64,000 nucleotides of DNA from contig NZ_CP062260.1 of NCBI RefSeq assembly GCF_014863545.1, positions 4,101,001 to 4,165,000 of the forward strand, read 5' to 3'. Positions 27,601 to 37,009 of this stretch are shown here, piece by piece. Within the stretch, counting starts at the first letter, position 1, and each line of letters begins with the position of its first letter. The stretch comes from Paenibacillus sp. JNUCC32 (GTDB lineage Bacteria; Bacillota; Bacilli; Paenibacillales; Paenibacillaceae). The notes below the pieces were generated by a model. That model was not told the origin of the DNA, did not search any database, and worked only from the letters and a program-made list of their open reading frames with translations. A program made the translations under genes and the position numbers.

Positions 27601-27623
27601 AAAAAAGACCGAGCTATCAGCTC
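27601..27623 (-). terminator. Short terminator overlapping the ComA-like stop codon
   Basis: On the minus strand GAGCT-GAT-AGCTC forms a 5-bp stem, followed by GGTC and six T. The stop codon lies inside the hairpin. The stem is short, so confidence is moderate. Confidence 0.5.
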
Positions 27624-28285
27624 ATCTGAACAAAATCGGAATCCGACAGAATCCCCATTTGCTTCGCTTTCAGCGCAGCCTCTATGCGCGACTTCACATT
27701 CAACTTTTGAAACAGGTTGGTTAAGCAGTACTCCAGTGAACGCTGGCTCATAATAACCGTCCCCGCAATTTCCTTGTTGCTCTTTCCTCGAGCGATCTCC
27801 TTAAGAATGCTGTATTCTTTATCGGTTATAGACTGGGCTGCCGGCGCACCCGTCGTCCGTTCCGGGCCACTCGCGGTCACGCGGCGGAGCTGCTTCACAA
27901 GTGTCAACGGAAGAACCACTTCGCCTCGCAGCGCACATCGAACAGCCGTCACCAGCTGCTCTTTGCCTGACGTTTTCGAGACAAAACCAGCCAGTCCCGC
28001 CTCCATGATCAGGTTAAAATGATTGCTGACTTCAAAGCCCGTATAGATCAGCATCACCGCGTTCGGGGCGATCCGGAGGATCTGCTTGGCCAAATCGATT
28101 CCGTTCATACCCGGCATATGCATATCGATCAGCATCACGTCAAAGCGCTCCGCTTTGACCAGCTCCAGCGCGCGCTCCGGCGTATTTGCAAGCTTGACGA
28201 ACATATCCTTTTCCTGTTCGAGCAGCACCTTGGTTCCCTCCATCACCGAGGGATGGTCATCCACCAATAAAATATCGATCTTCAT
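27617..28285 (-). CDS. ComA-like NarL/LuxR-family response regulator
   Basis: This 222-residue response regulator starts ILLVDDHPSVMEGTKVLLEQ, with the phosphoacceptor near D54 (MLIDMHMPG) and the VSKTSGKEQ region. The C-terminal LuxR HTH reads ILKEIARGKSNKEIAGTVIM, then SQRSLEYCLTNLFQKLNVKS. These segments resemble Bacillus ComA closely (VMEGTK, YTGFEV, RS.EY.LT..F.KLNV.SR). The ATG at 28285 is supported by AAGGAG and by homology; upstream in-frame ATGs exist at 28294 and 28336. The gene follows its kinase by 57 bp. Competence control is not implied; targets are unknown. Confidence 0.88.
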   Translation of the reverse strand: MKIDILLVDDHPSVMEGTKVLLEQEKDMFVKLANTPERALELVKAERFDVMLIDMHMPGMNGIDLAKQILRIAPNAVMLIYTGFEVSNHFNLIMEAGLAGFVSKTSGKEQLVTAVRCALRGEVVLPLTLVKQLRRVTASGPERTTGAPAAQSITDKEYSILKEIARGKSNKEIAGTVIMSQRSLEYCLTNLFQKLNVKSRIEAALKAKQMGILSDSDFVQMS

Positions 28286-28342
28286 AACCCTCATGACTCC
28301 TTTAGTCTGGTATCTTGTTTGCTGCTTTGCCGGCATCCATGC

Positions 28343-30775
28343 TTACTTTGCCGTTATCGATATATAGACAGCCAGCCCCCCGCTATCCGATGAGTCGAAC
28401 TGGATTTTGCCGTTCATGCTTCTCACCCTTTCCTTCATGCCGCCGATTCCCATACTGTTGAATTGATCCGGCTTTTGGCTGGGATCGATTCCGACTCCGT
28501 TATCTTCATAACTCAGATTGACCTCATCCGACTGGGTGGACAAACGAAGCTTTACCTCCGTCGCATTGGAATGCTTCGTGGCATTCGCCAGCAGCTCCTG
28601 AACGATCCTGTACAACCCGATCAAATGGTCGTCACTGATATCATCAACGAAGTTCGAGCAGTCGAACTGTATGGAGTAATTGGTGCGGAGCTGGGTGAAT
28701 TCAAACAATGCCTCAAGCGAACGTTCCAGCCCCTCTTCCTTCAGCAGCGGTGGGCGAAGCTCATTGCAAGTGATTCGGATCTGATAAATGACATCCAAAA
28801 GCCCCTGCTCAATCTCCTCCAGCTGTGGACGCAGATGTTCCGGCAGATCAAGATCGGATGTAATCTGATTCAATTTCCTGTACCAAATAATCTGTTCCTG
28901 GAGCGCGGCATCGTGAAGATCCTGGGACAGTCGCTTCCGCTCATTCTCGGAGAGATGCAGCATCAGCCGCAGCAGCCAAAGGGGCATGATCTGCTGTGAG
29001 GATCCCAGCTTCTCCAGCTCCCTCGTCAAGTCCTCAATCACGCGAAAATTATCGTACAGGACGCTTGCATAGCGGGTAATCGTCTCCAGCCATATTTTCT
29101 TGGCCTGAATCATGAGCAGCGGGGCCTCGCCTGCGATGCAGACGATGCTGCTGTCCCCGTTCATCTCCCCGATCTTGACGAAATATCCGTCGCACGTCTC
29201 AAACAGCTTGCAAAGCGGAATATGCTCGGGGCCGCATTTATGGATCGCGTGAAGCACCCTTTGCGGCAGCTCTTTGCTGCCGCCTTGAATCTTGATATGC
29301 AGGCTGTGGTGGTTGATCCGGATCAGGCTCACCCGGTCCGTTCCCAGCACTTTCCTGATCTCCTGCACGATCCGGGCGTTCAATTCGCTGATCTTCACCA
29401 TCCCGAACAGATCCGAGGAGAATTGATCCAGGCTCATCTGAAGCCTGAAATACCGGTCCTCGCTCTCCCGGACAAGCCGCTCTGCCGCAATCCGCTCGCG
29501 TTCGGCCTGCTTCTGTTCCGTTACATCCCGAATAATGGTAAGCGCCGTATTATCGCCTATATAAGGGATCGGCGTCGTGATGGCCTCGATATCGATGATC
29601 ATTCCATCCAGCCGGACCAGCTTATTTCCCGCGAGCTCGGAGGTAGTCCCGCTTTTGTACACATGTTCAACCTCAGACGCCACGAACTCGAGCTGGTCGG
29701 AAGGAATCACGTCCTGGAAGGAGGTGCCGTCCAATTGCGCGATGTCCGTAATTCCCAATAAGGATAAGCCAGCGGGATTGGCATAAATGTAAGAAAAATC
29801 GGAGTGCAGGAACATCGCGACCGGTGCGATATCCAGAATGTGGCGGTTGATACGGTCGCTCTCCATCAGAGCCCTTTCCGCTGATTTACGGGCGGTAATA
29901 TCCTCGAAGAAAATTTCAATGGCGTCCGATTCCTCGTCATACAGGGCCGTCGCCACGACATCGACCCGCTCTCCGTCCACCCGCTTTATGGATAACTCCT
30001 CGGGAACGACCCGCCTGCTGCGAATCAGCTGCGTAAGCCGTTTGCGTGCCCACTCCTCATAGGGATCAAACACCCAGTCCCAAGGATCGGTGCCCAGGAT
30101 CTTGTCGGGTCCAGCGGCTCCAAGGATCCGAAGTCCGGCGGGATTCACGTACATCAGCTTGCGTTCTTTGCACACCGCGATGGCAATAGGCGATAATTCC
30201 ACGAGGCGGCGATACCGGTTCATGCTTTCCTTGAGCGCCTGCTCCATCTTCTTGCATTCCGCCATATCATACAGCGCCTCTTCCATGCGGAATCGGGTGG
30301 TGATGTCAATGGCAATGCCATCGGTACGGACGATTTGCCCGGTCTCATTCATCGTCGGAATCATTTTCACCTGAACCCAGCGTACGTCGCCCTCCGCGTG
30401 GAGGATGCGGTATTCGGTATGGACCGCCTCGCCTTGCCGGAGCTTGTCAACCAAGGTTCGGAACAGCGCCATATCCTCGGGATGAATCATCGTTTCCCAG
30501 GAGAGCCCGTCCGAGAAATCGCGATGCGAATAACCCGTGATTTTATGAAAAGCCAAGGATGTATTTCGTATGGTCCTGGTGCCGACATCGTATGACCAAA
30601 TCCCGACATCCAGCGTAAGCAGCATATCGTCAAGCATGCGGAACCTGCTCTCGGCCATGTCCAAGGCCCGATGGCTTAACTTCCGCTGATAACCACATCT
30701 GTATAAGATAATCAAGAAAAGAATCGTCATGGCGGCCAACACCAAAACGGTTGCCCCCAAGAAGTAGCTGTGCAT
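28343..30775 (-). CDS. Multi-PAS/GAF sensor histidine kinase of the ComP output type
   Basis: This is an 810-residue kinase with one N-terminal membrane helix (LGATVLVLAAMTILFLIILY). Three PAS domains follow (DVGIWSYDVGTRTIRNTSLA; ELSPIAIAVCKERKLMYVNP; DIAPVAMFLHSDFSYIYANP), then a GAF-like segment. The HisKA_3 motif is RLSQDLHDAALQEQI. The HATPase domain carries ELLANATKHSNA and EDNGVGI. Only the output half resembles ComP; ComP has many membrane helices for ComX sensing and no PAS array. The ATG at 30775 follows AAGGAG at a long 13-bp spacing; an ATG at 30898 without support would add 41 residues. It is cotranscribed with the ComA-like regulator. Confidence 0.88.
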   Translation of the reverse strand: MHSYFLGATVLVLAAMTILFLIILYRCGYQRKLSHRALDMAESRFRMLDDMLLTLDVGIWSYDVGTRTIRNTSLAFHKITGYSHRDFSDGLSWETMIHPEDMALFRTLVDKLRQGEAVHTEYRILHAEGDVRWVQVKMIPTMNETGQIVRTDGIAIDITTRFRMEEALYDMAECKKMEQALKESMNRYRRLVELSPIAIAVCKERKLMYVNPAGLRILGAAGPDKILGTDPWDWVFDPYEEWARKRLTQLIRSRRVVPEELSIKRVDGERVDVVATALYDEESDAIEIFFEDITARKSAERALMESDRINRHILDIAPVAMFLHSDFSYIYANPAGLSLLGITDIAQLDGTSFQDVIPSDQLEFVASEVEHVYKSGTTSELAGNKLVRLDGMIIDIEAITTPIPYIGDNTALTIIRDVTEQKQAERERIAAERLVRESEDRYFRLQMSLDQFSSDLFGMVKISELNARIVQEIRKVLGTDRVSLIRINHHSLHIKIQGGSKELPQRVLHAIHKCGPEHIPLCKLFETCDGYFVKIGEMNGDSSIVCIAGEAPLLMIQAKKIWLETITRYASVLYDNFRVIEDLTRELEKLGSSQQIMPLWLLRLMLHLSENERKRLSQDLHDAALQEQIIWYRKLNQITSDLDLPEHLRPQLEEIEQGLLDVIYQIRITCNELRPPLLKEEGLERSLEALFEFTQLRTNYSIQFDCSNFVDDISDDHLIGLYRIVQELLANATKHSNATEVKLRLSTQSDEVNLSYEDNGVGIDPSQKPDQFNSMGIGGMKERVRSMNGKIQFDSSDSGGLAVYISITAK

Positions 30776-31124
30776 GATGTTTGATAGTCTCCTTATGAAG
30801 CATACACGCAAGCCACGACAGGGGCTTTGCGTTATGCCGAATGCAGGCTGCGGGACGAACCCAATGGCAGCCATATCATTTATCGGCAGATCCTTCACAA
30901 ATGCGAAGATCAGGGACTAAGAAATTTTATGTCACGTTTCTGAGTGTCATATCTGCGAAAATACACGAAGCGCCAGCGGTCCTATGAAGTGCATGCCCTA
31001 TGTGAAAATGGTCGATCGACGTACATGCCAAGATGACAGACTACGTATCAAAGGGAGTTTTATTGCGTGTCCAGGAGGGTACGCCTGTGGAGATACTCCC
31101 GTTCCTTGTCTCTTGCCAAAAATA
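30776..31124. other. Intergenic stretch, no gene seen
   Basis: About 350 bp lie between the kinase start and the terminator of the importer operon. I see no convincing ORF, no ComX-like peptide gene and no RNA. On the minus strand near 30940 there is a possible -10 (TAAAAT) without a good -35. Confidence 0.5.
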
Positions 31125-31156
31125 AAAGCTCGAAGCGGTTTCTCGCTTCGAGCTTT
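31121..31156 (-). terminator. Terminator of the Opp/Dpp-type importer operon
   Basis: On the minus strand AAAGCTCGAAGCG pairs perfectly with CGCTTCGAGCTTT around a 6-nt loop, followed by TATTTTT. It lies ~27 bp past the last ATPase stop. Confidence 0.88.
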
Positions 31157-31182
31157 CCATAAGCGTTCCATAGCTAACGGCC

Positions 31183-31989
31183 TTATGCCAGATCCCACTC
31201 GGAATGGATCTTGGGCACATCCGATATCAGCTGCTGCGTATACGGATGCTGCGGGTTCAGGATAACCTCTTCCGCCGGTCCGCGCTCCACGACTTTCCCC
31301 TGTTCCATAATATACAGCGTATCGCTTACATAATAAGCTAGCCCTACGTCATGGGTTATAAAAATAATCGTCATGTTATTCTCATCCCGCAGCTTCAAGA
31401 GCATGTCAAGGATCGTGGACCGCGAGCACGCATCGACCATGGAGGTCGGTTCATCCGCAATAAGCAGCTTCGGATGAAGCATGAAAATCCGGGCGATCAT
31501 CAGGCGCTGCATCTGCCCGCCGGACAATTCGAACGGATATTTATTGTGCAGCTCTTCGAATTTTAGATTGACGAAGGAACACGCTTCCTTCATCTTGCGG
31601 AATTGCTCCTCCTTCGTCAGTTTATCTCCCTGCAGCTTAATGCAGTCGAGCAGCAGCTTCTCCACTTTGTAGAACAGGTTGAACGAAGAGAACGGGTCCT
31701 GGAAAATCGCCTGAATGTTCTTCCAATAGCGCTTGCGGTCTCCATGCCGCTTCAGCCGTCTCGGTTTGCCCATATATTCAATCGTCCCGCTGCTCTCTTT
31801 CAGCAAGCCCATGATCATTTTTGCCAGCGTCGTTTTGCCGCTTCCGCTCTCGCCGACAATCGATATGATTTCGCCTTCATGAAAGGTAAAGCTGACATCC
31901 TCCACGGCGGTTGTCTTCTGCTTCCCGTAACCGAACACCTTCGTGAGATGCTCTCCCCGAATCAGTACGTCATTCCCCTTCATTCGCAT
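31183..31989 (-). CDS. Opp/Dpp-type ABC importer ATPase, second subunit (OppF/DppF-like)
   Basis: This protein of about 268 residues has Walker [15 protein letters not shown], signature [13 protein letters not shown] and Walker [13 protein letters not shown]. The D-loop is followed by [13 protein letters not shown]. It powers uptake together with the permeases upstream. The ATG at 31989 has AAGGAG 4 bp upstream and overlaps the previous gene by 20 bp; the ATG at 31983 (10-bp spacing) is equally possible. It is the last gene of the operon. The C-terminal Cys-rich FeS-like segment of many OppD/F proteins is missing here but present in the partner ATPase. Confidence 0.9.
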   Translation of the reverse strand: MRMKGNDVLIRGEHLTKVFGYGKQKTTAVEDVSFTFHEGEIISIVGESGSGKTTLAKMIMGLLKESSGTIEYMGKPRRLKRHGDRKRYWKNIQAIFQDPFSSFNLFYKVEKLLLDCIKLQGDKLTKEEQFRKMKEACSFVNLKFEELHNKYPFELSGGQMQRLMIARIFMLHPKLLIADEPTSMVDACSRSTILDMLLKLRDENNMTIIFITHDVGLAYYVSDTLYIMEQGKVVERGPAEEVILNPQHPYTQQLISDVPKIHSEWDLA

Positions 31990-32980
31990 ACCACTCCTTA
32001 AGCACATCAGGCTCCACGATGCACCGATAGATTCGATCCCCCACGGTCCGGCTCGTTATCTTGCCCTTCCGGCAGGCATCCTGCACATAGGAGCAGCGGT
32101 CGGCGAACCGGCAGCCCTCCGGCACGTTCTTCAGATTGGGCGGGGTCCCCGGAATGGCGGCAAGCTTATGGCCCTTCATGCCCTCCTCGGGCACGATGAT
32201 GGAGCCCATCAGCTTTTTCGTATAAGGATGGATAGGGTCAAATATCATTTGCTCCGCGGTTCCCCGCTCCACGATTTCCCCCGCGTACATGACGATGATG
32301 TCATCCGTTACATGATAGAGCAGCGGCAGCTCGTGCGTGATGAAGACAAGGGATTGGATAAAGCCGCGGTCCAGCAGGCTCTTCAGCAGCTTGATAACCG
32401 CTTTCTGCGAGGTTACGTCCAGAGCCGAGGTCGGTTCGTCCGCAATCAGCACTTTCGGATTCAGAATGGTGGAAATCGCGATGACCGTTCTCTGCTTCAT
32501 GCCCCCCGACAGCTCGTTCGGATAGGAGTTCAGCACCTTGGTCGACAAATTCAAGGTCTCGAACCGCTCCGCCGCCATATCCCACACCTGCTTCTTGTTC
32601 AGCTCGGGGCGGTGCTCCTTCATGATATCCTCGATGAATCGAATGATTTTGAGCGTTGGATTCAGGGCATTCATGGCCGCTTGCGGAATATACGATATCT
32701 CTCTTCCCGACACCCGGGAACGAAGCTGTTCCTTGCCGAGCTTCATAATGTCCGTGCCGTTGATGACAATCGAGCCGCTGCCGAAATGCAGCGGGGGAAA
32801 ATAGAATCCCATCAGGCTGAGGGCAAGGGTCGATTTGCCGCAGCCGGATTCGCCGGCAATGCCAAGCGTCTTCCCCTTCTCGAGCGAGAAGCTCACGCCG
32901 TCTACGGCATATACATGCTCCTTCAGCCGGGTACGGTAAAAGGTTTTCAATTCGTTAACTTCCAGTATATTTGTGCTCAA
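31970..32980 (-). CDS. Opp/Dpp-type ABC importer ATPase, first subunit (OppD/DppD-like)
   Basis: This protein of about 336 residues has Walker [15 protein letters not shown], signature [13 protein letters not shown] and Walker [13 protein letters not shown]. The C-terminal oligopeptide-transporter segment is [20 protein letters not shown], with Cys residues like those that bind an FeS cluster in DppD. I chose the TTG at 32980, 8 bp after the permease stop with AGGAG 10 bp upstream. The ATG at 33019 would overlap the permease by 32 bp. Confidence 0.9.
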   Translation of the reverse strand: MSTNILEVNELKTFYRTRLKEHVYAVDGVSFSLEKGKTLGIAGESGCGKSTLALSLMGFYFPPLHFGSGSIVINGTDIMKLGKEQLRSRVSGREISYIPQAAMNALNPTLKIIRFIEDIMKEHRPELNKKQVWDMAAERFETLNLSTKVLNSYPNELSGGMKQRTVIAISTILNPKVLIADEPTSALDVTSQKAVIKLLKSLLDRGFIQSLVFITHELPLLYHVTDDIIVMYAGEIVERGTAEQMIFDPIHPYTKKLMGSIIVPEEGMKGHKLAAIPGTPPNLKNVPEGCRFADRCSYVQDACRKGKITSRTVGDRIYRCIVEPDVLKEWYANEGE

Positions 32981-32987
32981 GGCCCCA

Positions 32988-33824
32988 TCAGCTCCTAATC
33001 TTCGGATTGAATATTTCATCCATGCCGGTGTTCATCATGTACAAGGAGAAGGTGATGATGGCGATGGAAATCGCCGCCGGGATAAAGGCCCACCAGGCCC
33101 CGGCAACCGGCGCTTCGAAGACGAGCGCCCAATTCATGATGATGCCGAGGGAAATCGTGTTGTAAGGGCCGAGTCCCAGCATCGAGATGGAAGCCTCGGA
33201 GAGAATGCCCGATGCCGTCTGCAGCACGAAAGCCATCACGACATAGGAGGCGATGTACGGCAAAATCTCCGAGACAATGATGCGCGGCGTGCTGTACCCG
33301 GAAATTTTGGCGATGTTCACGTGATCCCGGTTTCGCAATGAGGAGGTTTGCGCCCTTACGGCCCTGGCCGTCCAGGGCCAGCTGGTGATGCCGATGATGA
33401 CCGCCGTGACAAACGAGCTGCGCGAATCGATGCTCACCGAGATCAAAATCAGGATGACAAAGGAAGGAATCACGATGAAAATGTTGGTGATCGCGGTCAG
33501 CAGATTATCGATCATGCCTCCGATATAACCTGAGGCTAAACCGATCACAAGGCCGATGACGGTAGCAAATACGCCGGCAATCAGCCCTACCTGCAGGGAG
33601 GTCCGAATGCCGTAGATCAATTCAAGAAATAAATCCCTGCCGAAGTTATCCGACCCGAGCAGCAGCTTCGAGTCCGGCGGTTGATATGCCAGCGCGATCA
33701 TTTCCAGCGGGTCATTGCGGTTAAAGAGCGGGTAGATCAGCACCATGCCGATCATGGCCAGCAGCATGCAGGCTCCGAACATAAACTTTGGCGATTTGAT
33801 CAATATGCGAAAGGAACTGTTCAT
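32988..33824 (-). CDS. Opp/Dpp-type ABC permease, DppC-like
   Basis: This 278-residue inner-membrane permease has about six helices. An N-terminal helix is followed by the family linker [20 protein letters not shown]. The EAA-type loop [20 protein letters not shown] contacts the ATPases. The start follows the DppB stop by 1 bp, with GGAGG 10 bp upstream. It forms the channel with the DppB-like subunit. Confidence 0.92.
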   Translation of the reverse strand: MNSSFRILIKSPKFMFGACMLLAMIGMVLIYPLFNRNDPLEMIALAYQPPDSKLLLGSDNFGRDLFLELIYGIRTSLQVGLIAGVFATVIGLVIGLASGYIGGMIDNLLTAITNIFIVIPSFVILILISVSIDSRSSFVTAVIIGITSWPWTARAVRAQTSSLRNRDHVNIAKISGYSTPRIIVSEILPYIASYVVMAFVLQTASGILSEASISMLGLGPYNTISLGIIMNWALVFEAPVAGAWWAFIPAAISIAIITFSLYMMNTGMDEIFNPKIRS

Positions 33825-33825
33825 A

Positions 33826-34836
33826 TTATTGATCCTCCATCTGAGCGGCCTTGATTCTCGGATCGATCCAGCCGTAGATTAAGTCGATCGTAAAGTTGGC
33901 CAGCAGCACAGCCAAGGCGATCAAGAGGGTGCAGCCAGAAATTAACGGATAATCGAGCTGACGGATCGCCGTGAACATCCAGGTTCCGATCCCCGGATAA
34001 CTGAACACGATCTCGCAAATCAGAGAGCCGCCTACCATCGTGCCGATGGATAACGCCAGTCCCGTTATCTGGGGCAGCATGGCATTCCGGAATACATATT
34101 TCGCGATCTTGGAATCCCGTATCCCGAGCAGCTTGCTGTACAGCACATAATCCGAATTGAGCTCATAGATGGACATCTCGCGCATGCCGATGGCTTGACC
34201 CCCGATGGTCACCAGCACGATCGACAGGAAAGGAAGCGTGTGATGCCGAAGCACCGAAGCGAAGAATTCAAAGCTGAGCGTCGGCACCATCTGATAGTCG
34301 TAGCCGCCATGCAGCGGAAACCAGTTCAGGGACAGCGCGAACACGTACAGCATGATGATGGCCAGCGTGAAGAACGGAATGGAATTCACGAATAAAGCCA
34401 CCGGAAAAATCACTTTATCGAACACGCCCTTGCGGTATGCCGCAACGGCGCCCAGCACGTTGCCGATGATCCAGCCAACCAGGATGGCCGGAAGCTGGAG
34501 ACCGATCGTCCACGGCACTGCCGAGGCCAAAATCTCCGTGACCGGTTTCGGATACAGCCCGAACGAAGTGCCCAGGTTGCCGGTCGCCAAATTTTTCAGA
34601 TAGATGAAGAATTGTTCCCATAAAGGCTTGTCGATGCCGAACTCCACGAGAAAAGTCTCATAGACCCGCTTGATCGTATCGCTGTCGGTCATCCCCTGCG
34701 TCATCTCGGACACGATCATGCTGACCGGATTCCCCTCAATCATCCGGGGCAACAGAAAGTTCAGCGTAACGGCGATTACCAGCGTCAGAAAATACCAGAA
34801 GAACTTCTTGACGATATATTTTCCGTAAACACTCAA
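33826..34836 (-). CDS. Opp/Dpp-type ABC permease, DppB-like
   Basis: This permease of about 336 residues starts [20 protein letters not shown], typical of DppB. The conserved loop [19 protein letters not shown] and the C-terminal EAA-type segment [20 protein letters not shown] follow. The TTG at 34836 is supported by GGGGGTGAG 5 bp upstream; an ATG at 34860 is the alternative. A hairpin between this gene and the binding-protein gene may lower its expression relative to the binding protein. Confidence 0.91.
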   Translation of the reverse strand: MSVYGKYIVKKFFWYFLTLVIAVTLNFLLPRMIEGNPVSMIVSEMTQGMTDSDTIKRVYETFLVEFGIDKPLWEQFFIYLKNLATGNLGTSFGLYPKPVTEILASAVPWTIGLQLPAILVGWIIGNVLGAVAAYRKGVFDKVIFPVALFVNSIPFFTLAIIMLYVFALSLNWFPLHGGYDYQMVPTLSFEFFASVLRHHTLPFLSIVLVTIGGQAIGMREMSIYELNSDYVLYSKLLGIRDSKIAKYVFRNAMLPQITGLALSIGTMVGGSLICEIVFSYPGIGTWMFTAIRQLDYPLISGCTLLIALAVLLANFTIDLIYGWIDPRIKAAQMEDQ

Positions 34837-34875
34837 GCAGCTCACCCCCATGAATCGCACCTTCGAATTTGGTGG

Positions 34876-34919
34876 AAAAGAGACCTATATCAGGGGTGCT
34901 AATCCACCAATACAGGTCT
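34876..34919 (-). terminator. Intra-operon attenuating hairpin after the binding-protein gene
   Basis: On the minus strand AGACCTGTAT pairs with ATATAGGTCT (one G-U) around an 18-nt loop, followed by CTCTTTTCC. The poor T-run suggests partial termination, common after ABC binding-protein genes. Confidence 0.55.
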
Positions 34920-34939
34920 TCGTTCATTGAGTTATATCC

Positions 34940-36763
34940 TCAGTTATGAATCTGATACAGCGACTTGATGCCGGCCCCATCCATCGAAATTTGAGGAGGG
35001 ATGTTGCTGCCGTCCCCTTCGGTCGGGAAGCCCTTCCAGACCGATTCATTAACCGTATCGAATACCCATGGACGATACATGAGCGGAATCGACGGAATAT
35101 CCTTCAACCAGATTTGGGTCAATTCGGTGTAGAGCGCTTTCAATTCGGCTTCGTCCGAAATGGTAGGAATCTTCTCGATGATGGCATCCGCCTGATCGTT
35201 CTTGTATCGGCCCCAGTTGTAGAATGCCATTTCGCCCATTGGCGCAACGCCTTTGGAGTACATGATGGTCATGGCGCGGTTCCACGGCTGGCTCGGGCTG
35301 ACTCCGCCCGCAGGCGTGTTCATGATAATGTCGAACTTGCCGGTCTGAAGATCATTGGTCCATACCGGCGCTTCCGGGAATTTGGTCCGAATCTCGATGC
35401 CGATCGCTTTCGCGTTCTGGGCGACGATCTCAAGCGCCGCATTCCAATCCGACCAGCCGTACGGACATTCAATCTCAAACGGACCGAGTCGGGTACCGTT
35501 CAGAACGCGGATGCCGTCTTTCCCTTTCGCGGCACCGATGGAATCGAGCAGCGCATTGGCCGCCTCCACGTCCGTTGTCCACTGGAGCGGTTTGATGGCC
35601 GCCTGGTCCACATATTTCGCTTCGGCCTCCGTATTGAGCGTCAATGACGGCTCCATCGGGGCGGAGTAGCCGCTGATGGCCAGCTCCGAGATTTTGCCGT
35701 AGTCAATTGCCATGGCAATCGCTCTGCGGACATCCGCATTGTCGAGCCCTTCCTTTGTCATGTTGAAGAAAATCGACGGCATGGAGCCCGGCACATAATA
35801 AGGCGCCTCTTTGATATAGGTTTTGACCGGAGCCCCGCCTTCCCACATTTTCCATACCTGCGGAATAAACTGCTGCGATACGTCGACCTGGCCGCTCTTG
35901 AACGCCAGATCGCCCGCGGCATTATCTTTATAGATGACATGGGTGATGTACTTTGGAGCCGGCAGCTTGCCGAAGAGCGCCTGGCCCCAGTAGTTATCGT
36001 CCCGTATAATCGTGATTTTCTGGTCATTGTAAAAATACATTTTATAAGGCCCCGTTCCGATCGGGTCCTCGTTGACTTCCTTCCGAATGGTGGCAAGGTC
36101 GTTGTTGGCCTTCTTCTCAACCTCTTCCCAGACATGTTTAGGCAGCATCGGCATGATCTCAATGCTGTCGAGCACCGTCAACTTGTTCGGATTGTCTTTG
36201 TTGAGTGTGATGTTCACCGTTTGCGGTCCGTCTGCCGTTACGTCCTCGATGTACGTCCAGAAGCTGCTCCAGTTGATGTCATACTTTTTGCCAAGCTGGT
36301 AGGTATAGACGACATCGTCGGAGGTGAACGGCTTGCCGTCGCTCCATTTGGCATCCTGGTTCAGCTCGATCCGCAAGTTGAGATCGTCGGTCCATTCGTA
36401 CTTGGTCCCAAGCAGCGGCTCTAACTCGCCTGTGAGCTGGTTGACCATAAACAACGTTTCATACACCAGTTCCCTCGAATTTCCGTAGTTGATCGGAAAC
36501 GCCGGGTTTCCGCTAAGCAGGTTGAAATTCGTGGGCGCTCCCCATTGCAAGCCGTTCACGTAAAGCGTTTCGTTTCTCGGCGTTGCTTTCGCATCGCCCT
36601 GCGGTGCCGGTTCTTCGCTTCCTCCGGGCGTCTTAACTTCTTCATTAGGCGGCGGTGTTTCTGATGCTGTCGGCGGCGGCGTTACGCTTTGGCACCCCGC
36701 GACAAAAAAAGACGCGGCCAACAATAGAATGAACATGGGTCTCAGAACGGTTTTCAGCTTCAC
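34940..36763 (-). CDS. Family-5 extracellular solute-binding lipoprotein
   Basis: This binding protein of about 607 residues delivers substrate to the permeases that follow. The lipobox is FFVAGC, then a Pro/Thr/Glu-rich spacer. The SBP_bac_5 fold begins LYVNGLQWGAPTNFNLLSGN, with AKWSDGKPFTSDDVVYTYQL and GPYKMYFYNDQKITIIRDDN. The GTG at 36763 has GGGAGG 8 bp upstream; an ATG at 36799 would add 12 residues and break the signal peptide start. The family takes peptides or oligosaccharides. The cre-like site upstream and the GH4 genes nearby favour an oligosaccharide (inference). Confidence 0.9.
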   Translation of the reverse strand: MKLKTVLRPMFILLLAASFFVAGCQSVTPPPTASETPPPNEEVKTPGGSEEPAPQGDAKATPRNETLYVNGLQWGAPTNFNLLSGNPAFPINYGNSRELVYETLFMVNQLTGELEPLLGTKYEWTDDLNLRIELNQDAKWSDGKPFTSDDVVYTYQLGKKYDINWSSFWTYIEDVTADGPQTVNITLNKDNPNKLTVLDSIEIMPMLPKHVWEEVEKKANNDLATIRKEVNEDPIGTGPYKMYFYNDQKITIIRDDNYWGQALFGKLPAPKYITHVIYKDNAAGDLAFKSGQVDVSQQFIPQVWKMWEGGAPVKTYIKEAPYYVPGSMPSIFFNMTKEGLDNADVRRAIAMAIDYGKISELAISGYSAPMEPSLTLNTEAEAKYVDQAAIKPLQWTTDVEAANALLDSIGAAKGKDGIRVLNGTRLGPFEIECPYGWSDWNAALEIVAQNAKAIGIEIRTKFPEAPVWTNDLQTGKFDIIMNTPAGGVSPSQPWNRAMTIMYSKGVAPMGEMAFYNWGRYKNDQADAIIEKIPTISDEAELKALYTELTQIWLKDIPSIPLMYRPWVFDTVNESVWKGFPTEGDGSNIPPQISMDGAGIKSLYQIHN

Positions 36764-36835
36764 TTGTGAACCCTCCCATTCATGGAAATGTGTTCTCACT
36801 TAAGTGCTGAGTATCCGAGTCGAACATCGGTTGTC

Positions 36836-36849
36836 TGCAAGCGCTTTCT
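36836..36849. promoter_or_regulatory. cre-like site upstream of the importer operon
   Basis: TGCAAGCGCTTTCT, read on the minus strand as AGAAAGCGCTTGCA, matches the cre core at 13 of 14 positions, including the GCGC centre. On the minus strand it lies just after a possible -10 (TATAAA) and ~70 bp before the GTG start. Confidence 0.65.
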
Positions 36850-37009
36850 TGATGGATTTATATGTACCTCGGTTCAATCTGAGTACGAATTATTTTTTTT
36901 GTCATTTTTATTCAAGCCTCAAGGATTTTTCCATTTGACGTCGAACTTGAATGGACATGGTAATCTAGCGGACGATCCGATACTCTTCAAAGGGGTGGGC
37001 CTACTGCCT

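Noticed and set aside
30776..31124. A comX-like pheromone gene near the ComA-like pair
   Set aside because: No short frame with a C-terminal Trp and a ribosome binding site was seen.
36782..37009. Extended N-terminus of the KinB-like kinase
   Set aside because: The extra frame overlaps the divergent importer promoter and cre-like site and lacks a ribosome binding site. The GTG at 37010 has one and starts just before the first helix.
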